Positions 1-11,634 of a DNA stretch of 64,000 nt are shown one piece after another (positions within the stretch are counted from its first letter, which is position 1; the number at the start of each line of letters is the position of its first letter). The notes under the pieces were generated by a model, which saw nothing but the letters and a program-made list of their open reading frames with translations, was not told where the DNA came from and made no database searches. The position numbers and the translations under genes were made by a program. This DNA comes from Carya illinoinensis (Eukaryota; Streptophyta; Magnoliopsida; Fagales; Juglandaceae), in NCBI RefSeq assembly GCF_018687715.1, contig NC_056764.1:8198501-8262500 (forward strand), written 5' to 3'.

Positions 1-737
1 AATCGGGGAGAGAGGAGAGAGAAAAAGAAAAAGAAGAAAAAGAAAAGAAGGAAAAAGGAAAAAGAAGGGAAAAAGAAAAAGGGAAAAAGAGAAAAAAGGG
101 AAAAAGATGTGAAAAGAGATGAGGTCCAATCCTCACTCCGGGAAAACGAAACAAACCGCCAAAAAGATTAAAACCACTAAACAGCTTAAAGAAATAAAAC
201 ACAACCTCAAATAAATTAAATTAAATTAAAACCCAATTTTAAAAACGCAAATACATTAAAATAAAATAACTAGTATATTAATTAAATAAAAACAAATACT
301 TCAGCGAAAATACACTTAAAAGCGGGTCATCACATTAAAAAAAAGTATAGTGTATGAGATAATGAGTAAAATAGCTTTTTATCAAATAAAAAACGTTTTT
401 AAGTCATTCTATATTTTTTATTGTACGTGGTTTATATAATTAGATATAAGAAATGAGAAATGATATTTACAGTTATAGAGTGTACAAGTCTTATATATTT
501 CTTTTAAAAAGTGAGTAAATATGAAATTTATATAAAAAATAAGTTTTTTAATAATGTACCACGCTTTTTTTTTTTAAGGGAGCCCGCATTTTCAAACCAT
601 ATGATAATTTTTGGAGATTTTGTATTTTTATTTTAATTTTTTTTATTTAGTTTTATGAAAATTTAGGCAAATGATTAGATGAAAAGCTTTTCCCATAAAT
701 AGATTTGTTTTTTTTTTAGATTTAGAGCATATTAGGA

Positions 738-1126
738 CATTTGGATTAATTATCTAAGAATTTTGTGAATAATAGTGAAATGGTTTGAGTGAAAATATTT
801 TATTAAATTTTGAAAAAAAAAGAGAGAAAAAGTTGAATAAAATTATTATAAAGTGAAAAAATTGTTTGATTATAATATTTTAATATTATTTTTATTTTGA
901 GACTTATAAAATTTGTATTGATTTTTGTGTTTGAATAATAATTAGGTAATGATAGATAAAAAGATTGAAAATTAAAAATTAAAAAATATTTTATATTTGA
1001 TTAGTATTTGGAAATGAAGTTACGAGAAATTTTTGAGATTTTTTCTCAAGTGCAATTTATAAGAAGTTTAAACATAGTCGAAAATCTTAAGAAAAAAACT
1101 TGGATAGATTATGATATCCAAACATC
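738..1126. repeat. AT-rich MITE, family A, degenerate copy
   Basis: The left end reads ATTTGGATTAATTATCTAAG. The right end, read in reverse complement, gives GTTTGGATATCATAATCTAT. Between them lies the AT-rich core with ATTATAATATTTTAATATTA that is shared with copies near 6.5, 10.2, 43.3 and 50.8 kb. The ends are only approximately matched, so the borders are approximate. Confidence 0.45.
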
Positions 1127-1433
1127 TACATTTCTTTTAAAGCAAGATATATAATCAATATAGTGACATAATAATTTTTGAGTAATGTTATATGTACTTA
1201 TAATTTTATGTACAAGATTCTTTAATCATTTGTTTTTTAACTCAAATTTTGAATCTCAAATTTTATAACATTTAGCATATCAATTAGGAGATGACATGTG
1301 AGGAATTAAGTTTTTTTTTATAAGTTTTTCTTAAAGACAATTAGCATTTCAAGTAACTTTTAATTGATAGTTGATCTTCAAGTTAATAGTTATAAGGCAA
1401 TATAAACTACAAATTATTAGCTAACCGATTCCA

Positions 1434-1471
<38 letters not shown>
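1434..1471. repeat. compound (TA)n(TG)n microsatellite
   Basis: A run of TA dinucleotides passes directly into TG dinucleotides. Confidence 0.9.
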
Positions 1472-1644
1472 ATAAAAACTGACAATCACTTTATGATCTT
1501 AATAAAAAATACCCAATAAATACTTTCTAACAATCCATATCATGTGCTCATTTCCCATGATCACGCTGTCACATTGTCAATAATAAAAAATGAAAATAAT
1601 GACACGAAGCTGCATACGCAACATATATAATGAGTGGAAATAAT

Positions 1645-1815
1645 AATAAAAAAGTCTAGTTATAAGCATATTTGTATATTAATATGTGTATTAATTTATT
1701 GTGATTGGTCAAAAAGTAAATTTTATTAAAAATAGTGCTAATTTAAATTTTAAGTATGAAAGAATCAGTATTAATAGACAGATTAGTATACGATTTTGTT
1801 TGTATGTAACAAAAC
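1645..1815. repeat. dispersed AT-rich repeat, copy 1
   Basis: This stretch is clearly similar to 19235-19390. Shared words, in the same order, include TAAATTTTATTAAAAATA, TGTATTAATTTA-like tracts and GTAACAAAA near the right end. It looks like two copies of one old non-coding element. The family is not identified. Confidence 0.5.
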
Positions 1816-1984
1816 TTAATAATAAATTGTGTTCCTTTAAACCGTTAAAAAAAATTAAATTTATATTTTGACAATGAATTTAAGTACTATTAATTCCTGC
1901 TTTCTAGCTGTCTAGCAAGGAAATAAGGATTTTTTTTTCTTTTTTTAATATATTTTTAGAATAATATTAGATATATTTATAGTT

Positions 1985-2215
1985 AGGAAAATGCTTGTGT
2001 GCCCTCTCTTTGTGCCCCCTCAAAATGACCGTTGGTCAAAAAAAATTTTTTTCTTAGTAATTAAGGAAGTGATTTTAAGTATATTGGTATTTTTTTTAAT
2101 TTTTTAAAAATGTTTAAATATATTAAAAAAATCTGAAAAGAAAAAAAAAAGTGTGCGTGCAGTCAAAATGAGCGGTGCACTTTGAGCGGCAGAGTAGCAC
2201 CGCTCTTATAGTTAT
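1985..2215. repeat. dispersed repeat with copies here and at 2855-3065
   Basis: Both copies contain TTAATTA or AATTAA followed by GATTTTAAGTATATTGGTAT-like sequence and then AAATATATTAAAAAA. Both end in GAGCGGTGCA- or TAGCGGTCGA-like sequence. They are probably two diverged copies of one non-autonomous element. No coding capacity is seen. Confidence 0.45.
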
Positions 2216-3180
2216 ACAAGGGTCGTATTCACTTTTTTTTTTTTTTTTAAAAGTGAGATGTACTATTAAAAAATTAAATTTTTTATGTGAATTTCATATT
2301 TATTTATTTATTTTTTTAAAAGAATGTGTGGTGCTTGTCAAATATTATTTTTTAAATATACTAAAGTATATTATAGTTTATAAAGATTAGATTATAGCCA
2401 GCGTAGTTAACACAAAAATAAAAGTGTCAACAAATTAAATAGATCACAAGGAATCTGTGATTTGAGGGTGATTTCTTGTAGAGAGTTCAATGTTCATCAT
2501 GTGCAGTGGTACAAGTGATCACGTGGGACTATGTTTTTCCAACGTCAGTACTAAGGCTGACCACGTTGCTTCACTTTGACTCTATTGTATTCGGAAAAGG
2601 AGAATTTACGTAATTATTTTATAATTTTTTTTATAAAAATAAATTTTATAATCTGATATATTAAATCAAATTATATTAATTTTAATAATTAAAGTATTTC
2701 CCATTAATTAAAGAAAAAAGGGAGAAATTTACGTAAATTTCGTGTTTGTAAGATATATCTTTACCGTGCATGAGAATTTAATGACGCTGATCAAAATATC
2801 GAGTATAAAGTTAATGATGTTGGAATGCTATGACAAATAATGGTAGAATGAGATCAATTGACCAAAAAACTACTCTGCCGTTTATAGTGTACTGTTACAA
2901 TTAACTACTCATAGATTTTTTATTTTTTTACTTAATAATTAAAAAAATAATTTTAAGTATATTAGTGTATTTTTTTTATTTCTTAAAAATATATAAATAT
3001 ATTAAAAAATGTGAAAAAAATTTAAAAGTGGCTAGCGGTCGAATGGAGCAATATTACTCAAGCGACATTGTAGCCTTTCCTTGATGAAATAATTAATTCG
3101 ATCGGGTGATAATGAGTGTATATATGACAATGCATAATTTGACCATTATTTTTACTATATATAGATGTCAAAATTGCTGA

Positions 3181-4946
3181 GAGTATTCCCAATAGTTTCT
3201 TCATTCTTTTTTTTTTTTTTTTTTTTTTTTTACCAAAGAGCCAGTAGCCTCCCACATAGCAGCCCTGTCCCAAGTTTATTAATAATAGCCTCACTTATGG
3301 CGGAGGAATACCGTGGTAACAATAAAACACTTGGGGGTATACAAGATAGCATTAAAACAAACCCAAAACCAAGTGTAGAAAAAAAAATAAACCAACCAAA
3401 AAAAACCAACAAACCTGAAACAAAAACCAAAACAAACCTGCAAAAACCACCACAAGAAAAAAACCTGGTGCACTTATAAACCAAGAACAAAACACCTTAT
3501 TAAAACCTATAAACGAATCGCTGGGATGCCAAGTTTATCAACTTTCAGAATCCCTTTGAGCAAATGAGGCACTTCATGATACGAATTCCACGTACCATTT
3601 TTCTGATCCGAAGCCATACGAGCCAAAAAATCAGCTCCTGCATTGCCTTCTCGATAGGTATGTTTTACCTTAAACTCCAAAGTAGCAAGCATCGATTGAA
3701 TCTTTTCCCAGTAATCTTCAAGATACCATATACCACACCTCCCTTTTTCTAACCAATGAACCACCAGCAACGAATCTAGTTCAACCTCCACTCTTCGAAT
3801 GAATAGGTCCTTACAGTATTGGAGACCATAAAAAAGACCAATAAGCTCAGCTTCATTATTAGAGCCATGACCCAGATACATACTACATAATATAATTCAT
3901 TCATGAATACATACTACTTCCTTGCTGCACCACCATGATCCAAATAATACTCACAGTTCATTTATTCACAAAATAAAGATTCATGCTAATAACAAAGGCA
4001 GATTTTTCCAAGCCATCAACCGTACCGCAAAAAAAGACCCACCCAAATTTTCCTGCAAAACTAGGAAGAAGTAGATTTCAAGGCAGCAACCTAAAATAAA
4101 ACACATGTTGCGAGTTGATGAATCAAGAAAAATAAAACTTTCCAACAAGGCAACACCCAAATTTTCCAACAAGTGGTTGTGAGTTGATGGATAATACAAA
4201 AAACCCTAAATATCCTACCATCTGCAAATTTGCACAAAGGAAAAAAATAATCCAAAATCACACATTCCATGCTCAAAAATTTTAGATTTCATCCACTAAA
4301 TTTTTTTGAATAAAACCATCAATCATGGTGGCTCAAAACCATATACAAAACCCAACGGGAGAGCCTACCATCATATACAAAACCCTGCGACAAAAATGAA
4401 CAAACTAACATATAATTTCACCAACATAGAACATTTTCGTCAGTTTCTAGATATGAGATTTGAGCCACCATGATCGACGGGTTTATGACTCAAAAATCTT
4501 AGAAGGAGAATAGAGAGGTTGAGAGATGAGAGATTTAAGCATACCAAAAACCACTCGAAAAAGGAGGAACGACGGGATATTGTTTTCATAAGTTTACCTT
4601 AGGCAATCAAGAATCAATTGTGTTGGTTTTTAGCACTTTGTGAATCGTCGCCTATGATGAGATCCAAGAGCATAACCAATCTTGTGAAAGGAAGTGAAGA
4701 TGGCGCGAAAGGAACTAGGGGCTGAAATGAAATAAAGATTACTTTCTAGTTTATGTAGCAAAAGAAAAAAAAAGTAGAAGGTAAGAGAGAAATGAATAAA
4801 AAAATTTATGCATTTGTTAACAGTGCTACTGTAGCAAACTGGATATTAGTGATGAAATACATAATCTATTGGATGGCTATTTTGAGCTCTTTCTTTTAAA
4901 TTTTACAAAAAGTTGGGTTTTACATAACCCATTGAGAATGCTCTTC
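3181..4946. mobile_element. candidate DNA transposon of about 1.8 kb with short inverted ends
   Basis: The left end begins GAGTATTCCCAATAG. The right end, read in reverse complement, begins GAGCATTCTCAATGG, which differs at only a few positions. ATTGCT occurs at 3173-3178, next to the left end, and again at 4947-4952, next to the right end, as a possible target duplication. The interior holds a LINE RNase H fragment and an inverted pair around TTGAGCCACCATGAT (about 4325 and 4456). No transposase is seen, so any element is non-autonomous. The match is short and could be chance. Confidence 0.35.
3207..3895 (-). pseudogene. 3' end of a LINE (non-LTR retrotransposon), RNase H domain
   Basis: The frame at 3507-3881 gives 124 residues resembling the plant RNase H-like domain (RVT_3) at the C-terminus of plant LINE polyproteins. 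NNEAEL near the start, VELDSLLVVHWL and REGNAGADFLARMA are the usual family landmarks. Downstream on the minus strand come a roughly 270-base trailer, the phrase GGAGGCTACTGGCTCTTTGG, and a poly(A) tail, seen on the plus strand as the T-run at 3207-3231. There is no reverse transcriptase, so the copy is strongly 5'-truncated. TTCATTC at both 3200 and 3896 could be the target duplication, but it is short. The T-run lies just inside the candidate transposon end at 3181, so the two readings compete in part. Confidence 0.7.
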
Positions 4947-4949
4947 ATT

Positions 4950-5390
4950 GCTCATAAAACCTTAACTCGCAAAAGTTCTTAAATTTTGGTATGCAACACT
5001 ACCTGATTTCATGAGGATTAAACATTCATAGCTTCCTCCCAAATTTGAATATGAAGCAAGTCATTTATTTTTTTCACCGATAGCAACAAAGAAATCATGG
5101 GTTCGGAACAAATTAATTATATATTCCTAGCTGTTAGTATTTCATTTGAACAGAGGAAGCTACTATATATGGGTTCGAAACATCAGAGATTAAATTTAAA
5201 TAATTTTGCTGGTGGGAGGGATCCTTGCGCTTTGTGATGGATTAGTTTATGTACTGTGTTGCTTGTAATCTAACAGTAATATATATATATGTAGAGAGAG
5301 AGAGAGAGAGAGAGATTCAAATCACAAAAACAAATAGTAAATAAGCCCAGCCAACACATAAAATATCCGGCCCAGATCATGGATGTTTTA
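4950..5390. other. 3' flank of the PLC gene, with a (GA)n microsatellite
   Basis: This short non-coding stretch lies downstream of the PLC stop codon on the minus strand. A GA run lies at 5293-5314, preceded by TA repeats. It probably includes the PLC 3' untranslated region, but no clear polyadenylation signal stands out. Confidence 0.5.
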
Positions 5391-8300
5391 TTAATTTGCA
5401 GGTAAAAATTCAAATCGCATAAGAAGCTTTGTAGAGTAGTATTTGTCTCCCTTTTTATTATGCAATGGAATTACTCGAATACCGGTTCTCAACTCTGATA
5501 CAGGTAAGCATGTTTGGCCTCCGAAGTCATGTTTTCCTGATGTGTCGTACTCAAGGATCTCAATCCTGAGAATGGCTAATTCGGGGACCCTCAATTTGAA
5601 TTCAAACTCCTCATTCCATACTGGTAGCCATTCATCCTCAATTGCTTTCGTTTGCTCCATAACTTTGTCATCTGGAACACCATCAATTCCAACCTGCAGT
5701 GAACAGTTTACTACCTCATCACCACTCGGTATATTAATTCATTTGTTTCATTTTCATCTTCCAAGCATATATGCATCTAGAGTGAAGTCAGTTTGTCATA
5801 TTGAGCAAGCATGCAGTAACGTCTTGCGAAGGAAACTTAATTCTTATTTCGGCACAAACAACTTTAGAGAGAGATGAGAAGTTTCAATTAAGCATCGATC
5901 TTACTCTGACAAAAAAGTCCGGTGGTGAAAATCGATCAAAGTGCGTGTGGCGGAAATCTGAATGCCACCCTTCTCCCAAGTAGACTTTTACCTGTTCGTA
6001 CCATAAAGATAACATGCATGCAGATTAGCAATGCTAGATATTACACAATGAATGAATGAAGGAAGGAAAACGAATACGGTTTTAAACACTGCCTAAAACC
6101 ACAGTACACCTTCAAGATTTTCTGAATTGGTGGAATATTATTCGCTGGATCAAAAACCTCATCACTTGGAGTTACTTCCAACAAAAAGTCAGGCTTTTTC
6201 ACGTAACCGCAGCCGCCATTGGCTCTGAACATTCCTTGCATAATCCAAAGGTACTTCCCATATCCCTATAGTCGAGGAAAAGCAGGGAAAAGATAAGCAG
6301 AATAGAGACAATCATTCCAGCATGGAGTTTTAGGGTCTTGGAGTAGCTGTAGATGTTAATTGAAACTTAAATTATATTTTTAGGGGAAAAAAAAGTTGTC
6401 ATTGTAAAACTTATTATGTGATCATTGTAAAATCTCGAAAATAATCATTATAATCATTATAATCATCTCATTTCATTAAAATTGATCTAAAGTCATCTCA
6501 TTTCATATAATCATTATAATCTTATTAAATTTTCACATAAAATATAATAAACAATTTAATTTTTTTCAAATCTCAAAATAATAAAAATATTAAAAAATAA
6601 TATTTTATTCAACATTTAACTTTTATCTTAACTCATTTCATCTCGACTCACTATCCAAATAGCACTTAATTAATCATTACGGCGGTGAGTCCATCCATAT
6701 ATATATAGTATTCTAGATAAGTTTGAGGGAAGTATATACGGATGAGGTCGTACGTACTATAGATCATAATCAGGTGAACAAAAGGAATTAATCTAGCATT
6801 TTGGGATTGTTGTGGGTGCATATATAGATTGAGTGAAATAATGACGCGAAAAGATTACAGTCTGAATTTGAATTTACAAAGATTTGAATTTGCAGTCTTA
6901 GGCCAATGTGTTTAGTTGTTGAAATCAAATCAACTTATCTCAAACTAATCAATGATATAATCCATTATTTTTTTCAACTTTCTATAAAAATTTAAACTCA
7001 TTTTAACCTATTCCATGCATTTAAACACATAAAAATGAGATCTACAAAATATTACTATTCATATATCAATTTAAATCATCTGAAATCACCTTAACATTCA
7101 AATGCAGCCTTAAACTAATTGTATGTAATATATTTATTCTATAGCTAGGGGACTATAAGCATAATTCCTAGAAACGTTTTTAATTCTCATGAAGAATTCT
7201 TTAGAAGTACAGACTTTTTCACTAGATCATCATCAAAAAATTAATGTTGTACCCTGTTTTTTATTGCGCGCAATTTCGATATTTATGATTTTGTTTACGT
7301 CATGATCTGTTAAATCTATAAATTGATTATAATTGGCATAAACACCTATTCACAAGTGATATTTAATTAATTAATCGACCATTGAATAGATAATACATAT
7401 TTACAGTAGACCAAATACTCTTTAAGTGTTTTATTATCATTTCGATCTTCTCGGAAATTCGAATCGCTTTGCAGCTCAAAGGCCGAAATCTTTTAGATTA
7501 CTATATATATAAATGTACTAGTTCATGATAAGGTTCAAGTTTCCTACACCAATATGGTCTAGAACAGGCGCTAGATGCATGATGCAGATCACTCATGTTG
7601 CATGCATGCTCATGATCAGTACGTAATTCAAGACTAGGACACATGAAGACTGCAGTTGATCTTTCAGTCTAGCTAATATTTAATTTTAAATAGTATATAA
7701 CTGATCAAAAGTTTAAGCTAGTTGGTTGAGGCCGGGACTTGGACCAGTTTAAACAGTACTACTCTTGGGCTTAATTTAACAAAAATTAAGACATAAGACA
7801 TTTGTATTTCTGTGTTAAGATGGAAGAAGTAGTGCTCTTGCCTGCATATTAAATGCAACCATTTGAGCTCCATGCATCCATCCGAGCATAGGATCGTAAT
7901 TTGATGAGTCGAAGCGCAAACCTTTAGGGTACACCCTCAGCAAATTCTTTTGGGTAAACCTAGATCAGATCAGCAAAAAATAATTAGATCATCCGATCAA
8001 TGTTATTGTACTAGAGTTCTGTTAGGGTAATGGATCTTCATATATATTGTCAACTTTATAATGTCATGTCTTCAATTCATTCAATTGAAACAATTAAAAG
8101 GTACTTCTTCACTCTACAAATTTTAATCCTAACTTCCTGATTCTCCCATCTAGTACCTCTCTATAGTTTCTTAAATTTCTTGCATGAATTTGATCTATTT
8201 TGCCCCATAATTGAGTATTAACATTCTAATATGGAAAACATTAAAGACACAAAGAATCTCACAAAAGATTCCACATATGGCACTTAACTACATCAGTTAT

Positions 8301-8531
8301 TTATTTATTTTTTTCACCCCTCACCAGGGGTGGAACTACTTGGGGGGGGGGGGGGGGGGGGAGCGCTTCGGCCTCTTCCCAAAATTTGATGAAAATTAAA
8401 ATTTTAAAGATGTTTTTATAAAGTAGACTATATGAAAATTAGTATCTCCCAAAATTATTTTTTTGTAACTTGCACCCAAACCAGATTTTCTGGCTTTGCC
8501 TCTACCCCCGCGTCCCAGTCCCCTTCGCCTA

Positions 8532-8568
<37 letters not shown>

Positions 8569-11500
8569 CAACTCTGATGTATCCCCACTCATATGGACCT
8601 CTTCTCTCGCCAGAGAGTCTAAGCATACCCTGAGCTGTTAAGTCCAGGAAGCCTCTCTCTATATGGTGTTATGGGGTTTCTTCCTCTTCGTCTTTTTCGG
8701 TGGATATGGACTCCGACCATGCGAAGGTGTTTAGGAAGAACTTGAAGAGGAGCAAGATTTATGATCAGAAAGGCTTCGGTCACAAGGAGGAGACTCTGGA
8801 GCTCATGAACCACGAGTACACTAGTGAGTTTTATTTTCTTTGTCGAAATCGATCTCCAAAGACCTTGTTTGCCCATAAAACAATTATCAAAGAATAAGGA
8901 AATAGAGATTTTAACATTTTAACTATTCTCCTATTTGGTTACGTGAAAATGGAAAATCTTAAAATGGATTTGGTTTGTGTATACTTTCCAAGGAGGGACG
9001 GGATTGAGGGCTCCCATGTTAGGGACTAAAACTGACGGCGATGATGTCAAGGACGACCTCGGGGGTGATTACCAAACGTGGCTATTGGGGATAGGATGTC
9101 GACAAAGATTACCTTATCGGTAGACAACGGGGACACGAAGTGGAAAGGAATGATGGGCGGTTGAATTTGTGGGACTGACGAAGTGAGGGAAAATGAGATT
9201 ATATGAAAAAAAAAAACTTGATAAATCTTAAAAAAAGAAATTAAATAAATAAACTGATGTGACACGATGCTAAATTAGTTTGTAGGATTTCTTTGTGTCT
9301 TTAACCGAACTCTTTTAATATATAGTACATGACGGCGATCGTTAAATCCTAGTACATATGAAAAAAGATCTCAAGTACTTTCGACAATGCTTCTAAGTAG
9401 GATAGAAATAAGAGATGAATACATGAAGTTAGTAAGATCACTCCTAATGATTTCTTTATCTTATCTTTTAAAATATATCATCAAACTTCACTTTTTTTAT
9501 TTTACATAATGACTTTTACAATATATCATATATTAACTTATCTAATTTTTTTTCATATCATTTAAATAATATTTTTTTATTCTTTTTAAATATTTCATTT
9601 CTACCAATAAATTTACAATATCCATATATTTTTTTATATTTGCAAATTTTTTTATATACAATGTAAAATAATTCAGTCCTATACACGTAAAACAAAAGTA
9701 TATAAGCCAAATAAAAATTAAAAATAAAATCAAAATATGAAAAATTTGGTTTAAAAATATTTCCAAGATATATGTGTTTTAAATGATGAACAATAAAAAA
9801 AATTTATTTACATGGTAAAAATAACAGTTAAAAAAAAAAAAAAAGAGAGAGTAAATGAAATATAAATAATAATAACAAAATTATAGAATGAACGGTACCT
9901 ATTACATATAGCGGATTACTTAAACTAATTGTATTTTACAATTCCTTTACCTAATTAGATGAAACTCCGTTTTAGAGTAACTTTTTTAAATAATTTTTAT
10001 TTTTTTATATAATATAAAAACCATTGAGAGTGATCTAGCTTTATATCATTTAATGTTGATTGTGTGAGTATTTTTAATAGCATTGTCCTATTTGGTTATA
10101 TAGATAAGATGAAATGTTTTGAATAGTAATAAATAAAATATTGTTATAATATAATTTTTTAATATTAATTTTGTATTGGGATTTGAAAAAGTTAAATTAT
10201 TTATTATATTTTGTATGGAGATTTGAAAAAATTATAATGATAAATTGAGATGAAATAAAATTTTTAATTTTTGTTAAACAAACAACCACTACAAGAAAAA
10301 TGGTCTTTTGTTAAAAATTTAGTTGTTAATAGTCTTTTTGCTGTTATAAATTAATCGTAAAAGACCATTTTTCTTGTAGTGAACTTATAAATGCTCTTTA
10401 GACTCACTTCATCATGTGTTTTATTATTTATCACTTAAAAGAATCTCGATTTGCACACGACTACACATTTGAAATGACCAATAATGAAGAAGTTGATCTA
10501 TGACGTGGACAAGACTGCATACAAAAATGACAAACAAGCGGACATCATTGTACCTGCTAGCTGCATAACTTAAAGTACTGCATATGAGACTGCACAATGA
10601 GAATGGTGAGAGAAGGGGTTGTTGTTGCAGTATTATAACTAGTAGTATTACCTGACGATGTCAGTTCCACGTGTATATACGGCATCTTCAAGCTCTTGCT
10701 CACTCAAGCTAAGACGTCTAACTTTATTAGGATCAATGGCCCAGATATCTTTTCCACCTTTCGGCTTTCCTGCATGAATGGCAATTAAATTCTTATATTG
10801 AGGAACAGCATTTTCTTCGCCAGTTGGATCATCCCGATCATGCGAAGCAACCTCCTGCATGCAGCCAAGTTTTCAATATAATTAACTGATCGATCTTCGT
10901 GCACTAAGCATATATGGTACGTACTTGTACGTACGTAGAACATGTATGCAATTTACGTACGAACTCTTTCATTTTCACCTAAATTTATAATGATCAGTGA
11001 ATGATGGATCCAAGCTGTACGTACCTCATGTTCCCCGTTTACGTTCCAAGTCTCATCCTTGGCTGAAGAAGAAGCTTCATGGAGTTCTTTTGGTGGTTTG
11101 GTTGAAATCAAGATTTTTTTCTTCAATGATTCTGGTGAAGGGAATTCCTTTAAATGCGATTCAGAACGATATAGCAATTCTCCAAATGTTTTAGTGACCA
11201 TCTAATAGATCAAAATTCCCAGTGCAGTCATGAATTAATTTGGCATATAAAAATTAATTGTACTTTGACATGATCAATGAAAAGTTGCTCGATTTACTAA
11301 CCTGGGCAACTATAGATTGAAGATCTGGGGTTAGGTGGTCTTCAAAAGTAATCACAACAGGATAGTCAGAAACAGAAAAGGCATTGTCCTTAATAGCTTT
11401 CAAACATTTGATGAGTTCCACTGGACGAGTCAGAGTCCTACGTACAGCTCCAAAGAAAATATTTAAGATTAATTATGTCAGCAATAGAAGGCCGGGAAGG

Positions 11501-11580
11501 CACACTTTTACCTGTTTACACAACACTTTGTACGTAATCTAATTATTCTAAACTGTGATACCTTGTGTGCGCGCGCGCGC

Positions 11581-11634
<54 letters not shown>

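Larger units (their letters stand above)
1..3170. other. AT-rich intergenic region with old repeats
   Basis: No gene is supported here. Positions 1-115 are a purine-only tract of GA, GAAA and GAAAA runs. The rest is AT-rich with frequent stops in all frames and several repeat copies listed separately. The small open frames in this stretch have no recognisable domains. Confidence 0.7.

Noticed and set aside
3165..3479. 104-codon plus-strand frame starting in the T-run
   Set aside because: It runs through the antisense of a LINE 3' trailer and is lysine- and asparagine-rich low complexity.
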